From Dimorphilus gyrociliatus (taxonomy: Eukaryota; Annelida; Polychaeta; Dinophilidae): DNA of 64,000 bases. A program made the position numbers and the translations under genes. The notes under the pieces were generated by a model. It was not told where the DNA came from, did not search any database, and was given only the letters and a program-made list of their open reading frames with translations. Positions within the stretch are counted from its first letter, which is position 1. Each line of letters starts with the position of its first letter. The stretch covers positions 982,570 to 1,046,569 of the forward strand of contig CAJFCJ010000019.1 of the NCBI GenBank assembly GCA_904063045.1, in the 5' to 3' direction. This document shows, one piece after another, positions 26,701 to 37,773 of this stretch.

Positions 26701-27199
26701 TCAGTTTAGAAAAAAACTGACGTCTAGCGACGTTTAGCGCAAAAGGTTACATTTTATAGATAAATTTAGGAAATGGGTCATCTATATAAGCATGCCTGTA
26801 ATGCAGTTAAATTTTGTCGGGCCTTAATAACGCTTAATTACAACCTTGTCATTTGTTGTATAACCGCTAATTAGACAAACTAAATTATTGATATATAATG
26901 GATGATGGTAGAGGAAATAGTAATAATTTCGTTCAAGCTCCCTTTTAAAAAGAATGCATGATTTATAACAACAATCGTTGTTCAAAGGTCTGACCTGAGT
27001 AATTCTAACTTTTAAAGCAACTGCTTATTTATCAGATAACGAACCCGGGGTCGATAAGGGAGAGGATAACTTAAGCGTCGATAGTATAACGAGCGCGGAG
27101 AGCGGTAACGCCAGTTCGTCCTCAGGAGTGGGAAACATGCTGGCACGTTTCGCCACTTCGGCTGTTCGGCGCAGTAATCACAGACAGATTAACAGTTGA
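20741..27199 (+). CDS. RALGAPA1: Ral GTPase-activating protein alpha subunit
   Basis: Six exons: 20741-21070, 21444-21558, 21613-22940, 23169-26460, 26537-26602, 27036-27199; 1,765 codons including stop. The catalytic alpha subunit of the RalGAP complex pairs with a beta subunit and stimulates GTP hydrolysis by RalA/RalB, acting in mTORC1 and exocyst control. Exon 2 begins with the family N-terminus (M-x-x-M-F-G-x-K-K-H-x-D-x-K-K). A long helical-repeat region follows, then the Rap/Ran-GAP domain from about residue 1465. The Asn-thumb motif H-L-G-N-D-E-V is intact near residue 1555, so the GAP should be active. The family ending F-E-D-F-A is present. Exon 1 adds 110 Ser/Arg-rich residues ahead of the usual start; translation could instead begin in exon 2. 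If the last introns are retained, the protein stops at 26477. Vertebrates have two paralogues, and I cannot assign this to either. Confidence 0.95.
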
Positions 27200-27338
27200 T
27201 TTTTATCAACGCTTTACGTTTTCTTTTTTTTTTTTTGCACATTCGTTTATGCTTTTATTTATACAAAATTGCATGACGTTATCCATTTGTAAAATCGCGT
27301 GGTGATTGAATGAATACAAAAATGAAAGAAATCAAAAT

Positions 27339-30300
27339 TCATAAATGATCAAATATACTAGGCGATTTATGTAAACTTGGATTAGTGGTAGTCATATGGT
27401 TTTTCGCTTTTTTCGCTGGGGGTGTTGGTAAATCACCTCGCTTAGTCTTCGTAGAAGATGGTGAAGTGGCTGTAAAAATAAATCTATTCGATTTTCTTGC
27501 ACTATTTTTCTCAGAAGGAGCTTTAGAATTTTCTCCTATTTTCGCTAAATCTTGGCGACGCCTAGAGAGCAATGATCCAAATGTACTTAGTGACGGCGAT
27601 GGTAAAATTTTTGATTTCTTATCCCGTTTGACAGCTTCCATACCCAATTTCAAAAATTGACTTTCTTGTTCCTCTTCCCCTTCTTTTTCTTTAAGATCTT
27701 CAATTATTTTTTCTCTTTCTAATCGCTCTTTTAACATTTTTAAATCTTCTGGTGGATTGATTAGATCATTATTTGTTGCATCGTTTTCGTCACCTTCTTC
27801 GTCTCCAACGTCATCCTCTTTTCCTGCCCAATCTTCTAATCCCTTCCAACGAAATTTCCTTTTTCGTTTTGAATCGGAGTGCAGGTCTCCATCGGGTAGC
27901 AACAACTCTTGGTAAAGTTTGATGTTCCTATCGTCTTCGTCTAGCATGTTTTTTCTGGTTGAGTAAATAGCAAATACGTAAGAGTGTAATACTTAAAAGG
28001 TAGTAGTAATTCACTTACAAGTGAGCTCTTCCTACTTGATTTCGTAGCTCTTCCTCGTCGACATCTTGAAGATCCTTATCACCTTCTTCTTCAATTAACT
28101 CATCATCCTCTTCGGGATCTTCCTCCTCATCCGAACCAAAGTCTGAACCAGATAATTCCGCTTCTTTCTCAAAGAATTGTTCGACCTTCTCCCTAAACCA
28201 TACCAAAAGCAATTTTAGTATAAACTAGTTAGTCTTAAAGAAATTAAATATAATACATACCGCTTAGAAGAGATCAACCCGTGATATTGATTGACGAGCT
28301 CCTCTTCATTATCACTGAATTCATCATTATCTCCGTCTTGCTCTTCGTCGTCATCATCAGCTTGTAATTGTTTTCCCGGAAACCTTTTCCGATCATCCTC
28401 ATCATCGCTATCCAAGATAAACGCCTTTTTTACACGTCGTCGATCTCTGTTGAAGAACCAATAATTTTATTTACGCTCAAGAAATAAAGTATAATACTCG
28501 CGTTTCTATATCCGATTCATCGCTATCGCAGTTTACTTTTTCCATTTCTTCTTTTTCATCTTCTTTTTCATCATCTTTCTTGACATCTGAATTGACGGGA
28601 AACATTCCAGAGCAAATTTCGAGAACTTCGTCAGTTTCTTTCTGCTGTATCAATGAATTACCAAACGTTCCGGAACATAAACCCAATAATTCTTCTCCAT
28701 CATTTTTATCAAACTTATCGATCGGTAAATCCGATACAGTTACGCCCTTCTTCCTTGGCTTATCCTTCAGCAAACTAATTGGAGATAAGCAATTAAAGCG
28801 GGTCAAAAAAGACAAGAATATATATATATTTAAGTTAACAAACCCGTCTTCATCTAGCAGAAAAGAATGTTCACTTCGAGAATCATCGTGTCTCAATTTT
28901 GGCGTTGAATCAGTTCGTCTTTGAGTTGGTAGGTCAGTTATGAGAGTATCCTGAGAATCGCCGCAAACACTCAATTTCGAACGACTCCTGCTACCTAATT
29001 TTGGTGTCGAATGGCTTATCGTCTGTGCGGCTGGGATTAGCGTTGCGTCAAAGCTCGAGTCAAGGCCGTCTGCTTTCAAAAAATTTGTAATTTTTCTAAG
29101 TGATACTCTAAACTGGATAAATTAGATTTGTACACTTTACCAATCTCCTTAGATGATAATTGAGAAAATGGTCTCTCGCTAACTTTACATTCTATTTGTA
29201 ATACAATAAAAAAAATTGTTACTAATCCCTTTTTTTTTGTCTCTTAATGGTAATAAAACGTATTATGTAATTGAAAACCAACTCGTTACGACGTCGTCAT
29301 TGGATCCAACTGTAGAAGGAGTAGACACTGCGTCATCAAACAGTCCTAAGGGTTCGCGTACGTTTTTCTTTTTAACTTTTGGACTTTGACTAGATTCATC
29401 ATCAGTCTCGACAAGCATCAAGTCATTATCCTCTTCCACTTCGTCATCAATTAATTGGTTCTTGACCGATGATTCCTTAAAGGCCAGAATAATAATAACA
29501 ACAACAAGAATAAAAGATTAGATAAAGAGAAAATCTTCATATGCTTAACGCAATCTGGTATACCTCATCTTCAAGTTCATCCTCATCTATTTCCTCATCC
29601 TCCTCAAATTCCTCGATATCAGTGTCGCTTTGATCTGTTAATTCTAATTCGTCCTCCTCCACGTCCTAGATGTAGAATGTTAAACATAATTAGAAAACAA
29701 ATGCCCAAACTGTAATAGTAACGTACATCTTGCGTTACATCTTCATTATCAAGGGCGTATACTTGATGCTTCTGTTTTCTAAGGGCAGAACGTTTCTTTT
29801 TCATCTCTTCCTTTAACTTTTCCTGAATTTTCGCATATTGTATCCCTTTAAAAAGAGAGAAAAATCCTTCTCCTTATACCGTTCATTGGTTATTAACAGT
29901 ATTTTTTATAATTAAGCCTATAAGCCAGCAAAGAGCCTATTAATTTTAAAAATTAACCTACTAGAATTGGTTTTATCTTCGTCAGAGACGTTCAACCTCA
30001 ATGGAACTTTTTCCGCCGTTAATTCTATCCGGCCATTAACCTCTTTCTTCTCTATTGTACTGTTTTTTGTTGTTGTTTTTAAATTGAAAACGAAAATACG
30101 AATTAATAAAATAGAACAAAATTGTTTTAGAACACTGCATATTTACTTTAGATGGTAAACATCTTTCTTGTTAGTTTGCGATGGCTGAACGTGCTTAGCA
30201 GCACGTGTTTGAAGGTCAACTAATCCAGTATTCTCTTCTTCCTCATCTAAATCAATAATGGATCCTGAGCCGATGGATAAAGAAGGTTTACAGGATAAGT

Positions 30301-31971
30301 TTATCGAAGAGAGTTTCGGGGTTAATTTGGTCGTATTCTGAGTGAGAGTAGAAGATACTGGCGTTTTAGCCCTATTCAGACTTTCATCTCCGTCAATATC
30401 AGGTAAAACTGGATCCATATAAGGCAAACTAACATCCCCATCTTCATCGCATTCGAATAATTTCCTATGTATATCAATATTTTCTTTAACTGTAAAAATC
30501 CTTTCCTCCTTGTTTAATTTGTCGCAATTATTATGGCAATTATCGTCTGCAAACTTCTTTAAAGTTGGACTATTCCCCTGAGTAGAACTAAAAATAAACC
30601 GTAATGAATTTACTTTATTCGACCTTATAAGGGAGGAAGAAAGAGAAAGAGCGAGGGAGAGAAAGAGAGAAAAAAGAAATGTTTTTTACTTAAAATTTGC
30701 GTCCAAATCCTTTTTGAGGAGGGATGATCGTTTCTGTTGAGATCTTTGTAGGAATTCTTGTAATTTAGTAGTAGATGGTTTGTGATAAGGGATATTAATA
30801 TCGGATTCTATAAAAAGAAGAGGAAGAGAAAAGAAAGGATGAAAGGAATGAGTTAATAATTATTTTAATTAGATTATTCCAATTTAATAAATAAACTTAA
30901 AAAAAAAGGAATTTTTAATTAAGAAATAAACCTCTAATTAATCTTTGCGTTTCACTCTGTAAATTCGTCTCCTTCGATTTCTTATTTACATCCGATTTAA
31001 GCTTTCTCTGACGATTTCCGCTCTTAGATTTTTTCGATGCGCCCTGCAGCCGAAATACTACTTAAAAACAAATTTCAAATCTGGAGGAAAAGATATCTAT
31101 CACCTGAGCTAATCGCCTCCTTAGGCTCTCACTGATTGCATGTTCGTTTTCATCTTCGTTACTATCGCCTCCGTCTTCTTCATTATCACTACTAGAGGTC
31201 ATTCCATTGTCATAAATCTTTGAGCATTTCTGAAAGAAATAAGAAAAAGAGTTAATTTGATAAAAAAAACAAGAAAAAAAAGCACAGCAAAAAGGCTCTG
31301 GAGGGATTCGAACCCTCGATCTCCTGTTTACTAGACAGGCGCTTTAACCAACTAAGCCACAGAGCCACTACGCTTTTACGCCAATTTTTATAGTATAAAT
31401 ATAGAAACTATATATACACATATGAGCATAGAGCAAAGCGTTTTCGTGTAATTGAAATTATTAAGCCATTCTACATGTGTTAACGTAAAAAAAAGAGGTT
31501 TCATTAAAAAATTCGCATTACTTTACTATTAGTTGGAGAAGTTTCCTCATCAGAAAAATAGGTAGATTTTTTTACTTTAGAAATTTCTTCATCTGAATTA
31601 TCGTCGCTAAATTTATCGTTACAAGTTGTCTCTAGTTTTAAAGTCTCTATTTCGTGTTGTTCTTTAATTTCTTCTGACTCAGAATCTGAATCCTTTATGT
31701 AGGATGCCTGCCACAATTCGTTGTAAATTATTTACTATATTTTATGGTAAACAAACTGATTATTTATCAAAACAAACCTTGGTACGTTTTCTCACGAAGG
31801 ATAATTTCAAATCGTCCTCATCGGATGATACTTGATCGTTATTATCCTTGGAAGAAGATTCATTTACCGGCGATTGAATTATATCCTATAAACGCAATAT
31901 ATAGTCAAAATTATGCTAAAATTTCCCTCTTCTTTTCTTACCTGGGTTCGTTCCGTATCCGTCATTATCAT
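27339..31971 (-). CDS. CLSPN: Claspin, DNA replication checkpoint mediator
   Basis: About 17 minus-strand exons, including 31942-31971, 31778-31885, 31522-31707, 31104-31229, 30932-31043, 30690-30807, 30147-30587, 29962-30059, 29727-29845, 29564-29665, 29283-29475, 29141-29191, 28844-29072 and about 28498-28774, ending in a last exon from about 27950 to 27339; roughly 1,060 aa. Claspin rides with the replication fork and, once phosphorylated, presents CHK1 to ATR. Recognisable parts are the E-T-Q-R-L-I-R helix (exon 5), the basic patch ending Y-A-L-D-N-E-D, two CHK1-binding motifs of the form E-x3-[L/I]-C-S-G-x-F in exon 14, long Asp/Glu-rich segments, E-A-E-L-S-G-S-D, and the conserved L-Y-Q-x-x-L-x-x-D-G-D-L-H-S-D block. 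Human Claspin has three CHK1-binding motifs; I see two. The junction between the exon ending near 28498 and the next (about 28450) does not keep phase with a GT donor; a GC donor (AC/GCGAGT) would. It is tail to tail with RALGAPA, 139 bp apart. Confidence 0.95.
31293..31366 (-). tRNA. trnT-AGU: tRNA-Thr (anticodon AGU)
   Basis: Complete cloverleaf on the minus strand: the 7-bp acceptor stem pairs GGCTCTG with CAGAGCC, the D arm holds the A box TGGCTTAGTTGG, the anticodon stem is CCTGT/ACAGG with loop CTAGTAA (anticodon AGT), and the T arm has GAGGG-TTCGAAT-CCCTC (B box GGTTCGAATCC). TTTT follows directly at the 3' end as a Pol III terminator. No intron. It lies inside the third intron of Claspin, in the same orientation as its host. 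Confidence 0.97.
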
Positions 31972-33435
31972 ATTAAAACTTTCAACTAGATAATGTAATT
32001 AGATTACACCATTGTATACATATTAAAGTTGGCGCAAATTTTCAAGTTATTGTACTCTACGCATGCGCAACAATTTGCCCGTGGTTACGAGTTCCGATCA
32101 ATTTCTTTAAGGTATACTCCATTACGGAATACATGACAACTAATTGAAATATTGTATTCGAAAAGAGAAAAGAAAGCAAAGACCAAACGAAAACTCAGCT
32201 TGAAAGATTAATTATATGTAATAATGGATAATTTATAAGCAAAATATGAGATTTTCTTTAATGATCATATTTCAAGCTATTTTTATATTGAAAATTTGGC
32301 GAAGGTGCCTGGAAAGAGAACTAAATTAGCTAGAATGTTTTCATCCGTAAGAAAAAAAATACCATTAAAGTAAATCCACTTCGTTAGACAGTATAGAAAG
32401 ATAACACCAAAATAAGACGGGTAAGCTTTGGAATGGGAAAAGAACTTTTTGTTGGAAATCATTGAAGCTCAACCTTATTTAATCATATCATACTCAGAAA
32501 TAGAAGGGAAGAGATTGAAAATATCCTTCGATAGGAAAAACAAGCTAAATTCTAAGACGTACCAATTCTATACGAAAGAGGGTAGACTGTAAAGGCGCCC
32601 AAATATTCTAAAAGGAGCTCTTAAATCGCGCTTAGTACTTTTATCGAACAATAATGCTGTAAAGATCTGATTGTTCCAGAAAGTATACAAACTTACGGAA
32701 CGTAATGGAATCAAAGTATTACTGTTAATGTGTTATTATCTAAAATGCATGTATCACGAAAAGCTGCTGGCAGGTTAGTTCATTACATTAAGAAAAAAGG
32801 AAATGGTATAATTTCCCTGTCTCTACAGATGTCCTTTACAATTAATTGTTAAGTATGGAGAAATCTATTGGGCTTTCGGATAATATTGTTCAAGGTTAAA
32901 ATTTAATTGAATAGGGCACATTTTAAGAAAATGCAAAAGATAAGGAAAAGCTTGTTAGCCAGAATACATCAAATAGGGAAAACAAGCATTTGAGCGTAAA
33001 AGCTTAGAGAATTAATTATGTTAATTATTTTTTAAAGAAATAACCAAAATCGTCTAAGAAGAATAATGTGAAAAGAAATTTATTTATAAGATGAAAGCTT
33101 CAAGACTGAAAAATTTCTGGAAGCAAAAGACGACGTTTCTTTCTACTTTGCTTTATATTTACAATAAAGAGCGTGTCTGTAGCATCTTTCCTTTGGATTA
33201 CTTTTTTCTCACTGTTAATGATGATATACTTACTGAATTATCTTTGTAGTTTTATGCTTTGAAATTTTCTTTCGTTTTGTTTTTTGCCCAGTGTTTTTTT
33301 TGTTACTATGCATAATATTAATTCGTGTAAATTGCACATATGTTCTCCCAAGGTGAAATGTTTGAAGAAAACTAATTTCAAATTTTACGCGGGCTTCTCA
33401 AGTATTTACTGGGATACGAACTCCTCGTATTAATA
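31972..33435. other. Intergenic, divergent CLSPN / DHRS7
   Basis: No ORF of note on either strand. The Claspin end has a GC-richer block with ACGCATGCGCAA at about 32056-32067, an NRF-1-like element, 85-100 bp upstream of the Claspin ATG. The rest is AT-rich. Confidence 0.5.
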
Positions 33436-34612
33436 ATGACACCAGGTGAAATAGATCAAACGGTCGCCTGTTTTCTCACATTTACTAAGTTATCTAAGTT
33501 CAAGTTCACACATACTATAAAAGAAATGCTCTTTCTTCTCTTCCTTGCCGGTTTCATCGCCTTTCTTGCAGTTTTTCTATTTGCAGATGCCGATTTGTTG
33601 ACTCTATATTATGAGAGATTTGGATTAAAAGCTGGTAAGGGAATAGGGTCTTGTTTACGTATTGTGCTCTTTAATTGATTTCATTCTGAAATTTATTTAT
33701 TATTTAGACTCATTAAGGGGAAAGGTCATTTGGATAACTGGAGCATCGAGTGGAATAGGGGAATATACTGCTTATGAGTTATCCAAAGTGAATTGTTCAC
33801 TTATCTTATCTGCACGTCGAAAGAGCGAATTGGAAAGAGTAGCGTCAAAATGTAGAACTCTCGGCCCAGTGGATGTTGTAGTGCTACCGTTGGACGTGAC
33901 CGATGCAACGAGTCAGAAGAATTGCTTCGATAAAATTATCGAACAATTCGGGCGAATAGATGTACTATATAATAACGCGGGCCGTTCCCAGCAAGCCGAC
34001 GCCCTTAAAACTGAGTTAAAAGCCGATCACGACATTTTCGACATTAATTTTATATATTGCATAAGTCTCGCTAAAATTGTTCTTAATCACATGAAGGAAA
34101 TCGGTAGCGGTCAAGTTGCCTTTACTTCCAGTATTGCGGGTAAATTAGGTTCGCCCCGTCAAGCCATGTATTGCGCCACTAAACACGCATTGCACGGTTG
34201 GGTAGCTGCCACCCGTTTCGAATTAGGTGAAACAGATATTATACTCCAGCTACTATGTCCTGGACCAGTTGTCTCTGATATAAGAAAATGTTCCTTTACG
34301 GAAGTTTCGGGAAAAGAATTTGGTGGGGAAGATCCCAACGCTAAAAAGAAGATGTCCACTGAAAGATGTGCTAAGCTAATGGTAGTGGCAGTTGCAAATA
34401 AAATAGGCGAGAGTTGGATAACAAAACAACCAATCCTCCTAGTGACTTATATTGGACAGTATATACCAGTCCTTTTCGCATGGTAGCAGCCCTTAATTAA
34501 GTCTTTAAGTTTCCTCTTTTTAAACCTTCCTCTTTTTTTTCCTTAATGCAGGATGGCAAGAACGCTGTCGGGTAAAGTTGTGCAAAGGTTACGTTACGGT
34601 AAAAAGGACTAA
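33436..34612 (+). CDS. DHRS7: DHRS7-type short-chain dehydrogenase/reductase
   Basis: Three exons, 33436-33634, 33708-34482 and 34552-34612, separated by introns of 73 and 69 nt; 344 aa from the first ATG. A second in-frame ATG at 33526 begins directly before the hydrophobic N-terminal anchor and gives 314 aa; it matches the family start better. Seen: an N-terminal membrane segment, the nucleotide-binding T-G-A-S-S-G-I-G, N-N-A-G, the catalytic Ser in S-S-I-A-G, the Y-C-A-T-K active-site Tyr/Lys pair, and the C-P-G-P-V loop. Family knowledge: an ER-membrane NADPH-dependent reductase acting on steroids, retinoids and other carbonyls. The C-terminal P-I-L-L-V-T-Y-x-x-Q-Y stretch supports DHRS7 over other SDRs. 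Without the last intron the frame stops four bases past its donor; splicing adds a 20-residue basic tail. Confidence 0.93.
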
Positions 34613-35759
34613 GACGATTAACCTTTCTATCTTATACTTTTACTACGAACAATGAAAGTTATTAGACATGAAAGGTAAAAAAAAGCAAAATTGATATAAA
34701 ACTACCCTTTCAGTTGATGGAGAGGGAAATAAATGAAATTATTCCACTTGTAAAAGTTATTATGATTACTCAGAGAAGAGAAACGGGGAGAAGAATGCTA
34801 GAAAACATATTTTGTTTAATATTCATAGCAAATCGCTATTGGAAAATGATTCTGAAATGAAACAATTCCGTCTTAAGAAAAAACAAACATTCTTTTTCCA
34901 CAAAAGTGAATCCCCGTCAATCGGTAGTTTTGTCTAATATATATATAATCACCTGTTTCTCTATTATCAAAATTCTTTTTATCCTCTTTACTCCTTTCCC
35001 CTGTTAGTTCTAACATAAGCTTTAACGGTGTCCAGAAAAATCAGCCTATGATGACGTAATATAAAATTTTCTTTAGCATTACTAATCTACTTCGCATTCG
35101 TTAAATTATTATCTAGAAATAAAATAATCTTCAGTTTTTTCTCATTCTTTTCGAAGGTAAACAAAAGATTTTTTTTTCTTTATGTCTAATCAAACTAGTT
35201 TACTTATCTATAAGATTGCATGGTTGTTACCTATATTCGACAAAATCAAAATATTAACTTTAGTCCCAAATATAGGCTGACTATGACTAAGAACAATACA
35301 GATTAGTCATACTTTCTTACGCAATAATTAGGTGTAGAGTCGCAGATTAGAAAGTGTATGAGATACTTAAAAAATCTTGAATAGAATAAAGGTAAAAAAT
35401 AGAAAAAAAAGAAAAAAGAAAAAACGATGATAGATTTAAGTTGTTAGCGGTAATTTGCTAATAGCTTCGTAAATACCCTGGAAACGGTACCGTATACGCT
35501 TCATTAAATTCGGTAGAAGTTCTTTGTAAAAAATCTATCCATTCAAGTGACTCGCGTGATGACGAGATTTTTTTTTATCTCGGATTACCTTACAACATAA
35601 TAACCCGCAGTCAATAATATAATTCTATAATAAGTGGAGCGTTAAGACTAAAGACGGAAGAGGGAGGAAGAAAGAATGGAAGTTGGGGAACATGCGCAAA
35701 ATTTATATTGTACATTTCGCGGGTAATGTTTGATAAAAAAAAACTAGACACGATTGCTG
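34613..35759. other. Intergenic
   Basis: AT-rich with no convincing ORF. GC-richer sequence appears from about 35640, including GGAACATGCGC (35687-35697), a decamer one base from a p53-family half-site consensus and also NRF-1-like. Confidence 0.5.
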
Positions 35760-35820
35760 ATTGGCTGCTGTCAATACAAAACGGTCATATAAAAGCCCAA
35801 TCAGGTCGAGTTATATAGCA
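35760..35820 (+). promoter_or_regulatory. Core promoter with CCAAT and TATA boxes
   Basis: An inverted CCAAT (ATTGG, 35760-35764), a TATA box TATAAAA (35788-35794) and a direct CCAAT (35797-35801) precede the small BH3-like ORF. Transcription would be expected to start near 35815-35825, giving a 5' UTR of about 85-90 nt. This is the clearest TATA promoter I find in the window. Confidence 0.55.
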
Positions 35821-35906
35821 AATTAGTTAGTGTCGATATATTTTCACCTTCGTTCAAAAAATAAACTTTTTATATATTTATCATACTCAAAAAATAAAGC
35901 AAGAGA

Positions 35907-36125
35907 ATGAATAACGCTGACGACCGAATATACCACGCTGTAATAATCAAAAAGGACGAGGAACTCGTTAAAGTTGCCGCCAGTTTAAGGGGCATTGCCG
36001 ATACCTTTGAAGAGCAATTTAAGAGGAGGAGGACGTCGGCCACAACCTCTGCCACTGCCTTGTGCGTAATAGGTAGAATGATCCCCCTAATCTACCGTTT
36101 TTACCAGGATTATCTTCTCAGCTGA
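35907..36125 (+). CDS. Putative BH3-only apoptosis regulator, 72 aa
   Basis: Intronless ORF of 73 codons with its own CCAAT/TATA promoter. Residues 23-34 fit the BH3 consensus exactly: V23-x3-L27-x2-I30-A31-D32-x-F34, with Arg at 28, and the helix continues as E-E-Q-F-K-R-R-R, resembling the BH3 helices of Bim, Bmf and Puma. After a Thr/Ser/Ala linker, residues 52-66 form a hydrophobic tail with two arginines, like the mitochondrial membrane anchor of Bim-type proteins. By family knowledge such proteins insert the BH3 helix into the groove of BCL-2-like survival proteins and trigger cell death at mitochondria. Inference: this is a minimal BH3-only protein made of a BH3 helix plus an anchor. 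No BH1, BH2 or BH4 region is present. The alternative is a chance match in an unrelated microprotein. Confidence 0.65.
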   Translation: MNNADDRIYHAVIIKKDEELVKVAASLRGIADTFEEQFKRRRTSATTSATALCVIGRMIPLIYRFYQDYLLS

Positions 36126-37773
36126 TCAGCCTTTACATGAAGTATTCCTTAATGTATAATAAGACAGCAGTTATTTTTTTTTCAAGGTGAGATTGTTTTT
36201 AACGTTCTTTGTTCTTTTTTTTATTTATATATTCGAATATGATTATTATTTTCAAAACCTAGAGAATAATTAGGTTACTGCTTATCTGTCTTTAATTTTC
36301 TCAGTTCATTAATTAAATTTCAGATCTCAAAACGCTTTAAGAAACAATCAACTTTTGAGCTGATGATTCTGTTGTGTACATTACACACATGCGCATAAAC
36401 AGTACACGGTTGATGATTAGATCATCATGTATACATATATATACATGATATACTTATATATATATACATATATATATATCTTTTATTTTTATTATTCATT
36501 AAATATTTTAATAAGATATTATTAATTATTTATTTTATATATATCAACATGCAATTATACATTTGTATAAGTAATCGCTTAAAAATGACTGCTTTCTCAC
36601 CATTTTTTTATATCTTTTTTTCTTAACTTGTTAATTGTTTTTTTTCTAAAGAATGTTTTGTATATTTTGCTTTTGTATATTTCTTTTATTATNNNNNNNN
36701 NNNNNNNNNNNNNNNNNNNNNNNNNNNNNNNNNNNNNNNNNNNNNNNNNNNNNNNNNNNNNNNNNNNNNNNNNNNNNNNNNNNNNNNNNNNNNNNNNNNN
36801 NNNNNNNNNNNNNNNNNNNNNNNNNNNNNNNNNNNNNNNNNNNNNNNNNNNNNNNNNNNNNNNNNNNNNNNNNNNNNNNNNNNNNNNNNNNNNNNNNNNN
36901 NNNNNNNNNNNNNNNNNNNNNNNNNNNNNNNNNNNNNNNNNNNNNNNNNNNNNNNNNNNNNNNNNNNNNNNNNNNNNNNNNNNNNNNNNNNNNNNNNNNN
37001 NNNNNNNNNNNNNNNNNNNNNNNNNNNNNNNNNNNNNNNNNNNNNNNNNNNNNNNNNNNNNNNNNNNNNNNNNNNNNNNNNNNNNNNNNNNNNNNNNNNN
37101 NNNNNNNNNNNNNNNNNNNNNNNNNNNNNNNNNNNNNNNNNNNNNNNNNNNNNNNNNNNNNNNNNNNNNNNNNNNNNNNNNNNNNNNNNNNNNNNNNNNN
37201 NNNNNNNNNNNNNNNNNNNNNNNNNNNNNNNNNNNNNNNNNNNNNNNNNNNNNNNNNNNNNNNNNNNNNNNNNNNNNNNNNNNNNNNNNNNNNNNNNNNN
37301 NNNNNNNNNNNNNNNNNNNNNNNNNNNNNNNNNNNNNNNNNNNNNNNNNNNNNNNNNNNNNNNNNNNNNNNNNNNNNNNNNNNNNNNNNNNNNNNNNNNN
37401 NNNNNNNNNNNNNNNNNNNNNNNNNNNNNNNNNNNNNNNNNNNNNNNNNNNNNNNNNNNNNNNNNNNNNNNNNNNNNNNNNNNNNNNNNNNNNNNNNNNN
37501 NNNNNNNNNNNNNNNNNNNNNNNNNNNNNNNNNNNNNNNNNNNNNNNNNNNNNNNNNNNNNNNNNNNNNNNNNNNNNNNNNNNNNNNNNNNNNNNNNNNN
37601 NNNNNNACATACTTTATAATAAAAAAAAAGAATAGTTTTCATCTTCACAGCAAACCTTTGTTTGTTTGTTTTCAATAGTAAACAATAGAATCGTTCGTTG
37701 TTAAATGTTCGATTTTTTCTTTTTTTTGTTTTTTATCTTTAAAAAGAAAATCATAATTAAAAATAGTTTTTCT
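36126..37773. other. AT-rich intergenic with assembly gap
   Basis: Positions 36693-37606 are 914 Ns. Before the gap is an (AT)n-rich block (about 36427-36560); after it, poly-A/T-rich DNA. Nothing can be said about genes in the gap. Confidence 0.95.

Noticed and set aside
27385-28924. Plus-strand ORFs across Claspin
   Set aside because: Antisense shadows of the acidic Claspin exons, which are supported by family motifs on the minus strand.
35687-35697. p53-family response element upstream of the BH3-like ORF
   Set aside because: Only one half-site, with one mismatch, and it overlaps an NRF-1-like sequence; too weak to list as a site.
36597-37678. Four ORFs of about 330 codons on both strands
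   Set aside because: They consist of the N gap with a few flanking codons; the translation is unknown residues.
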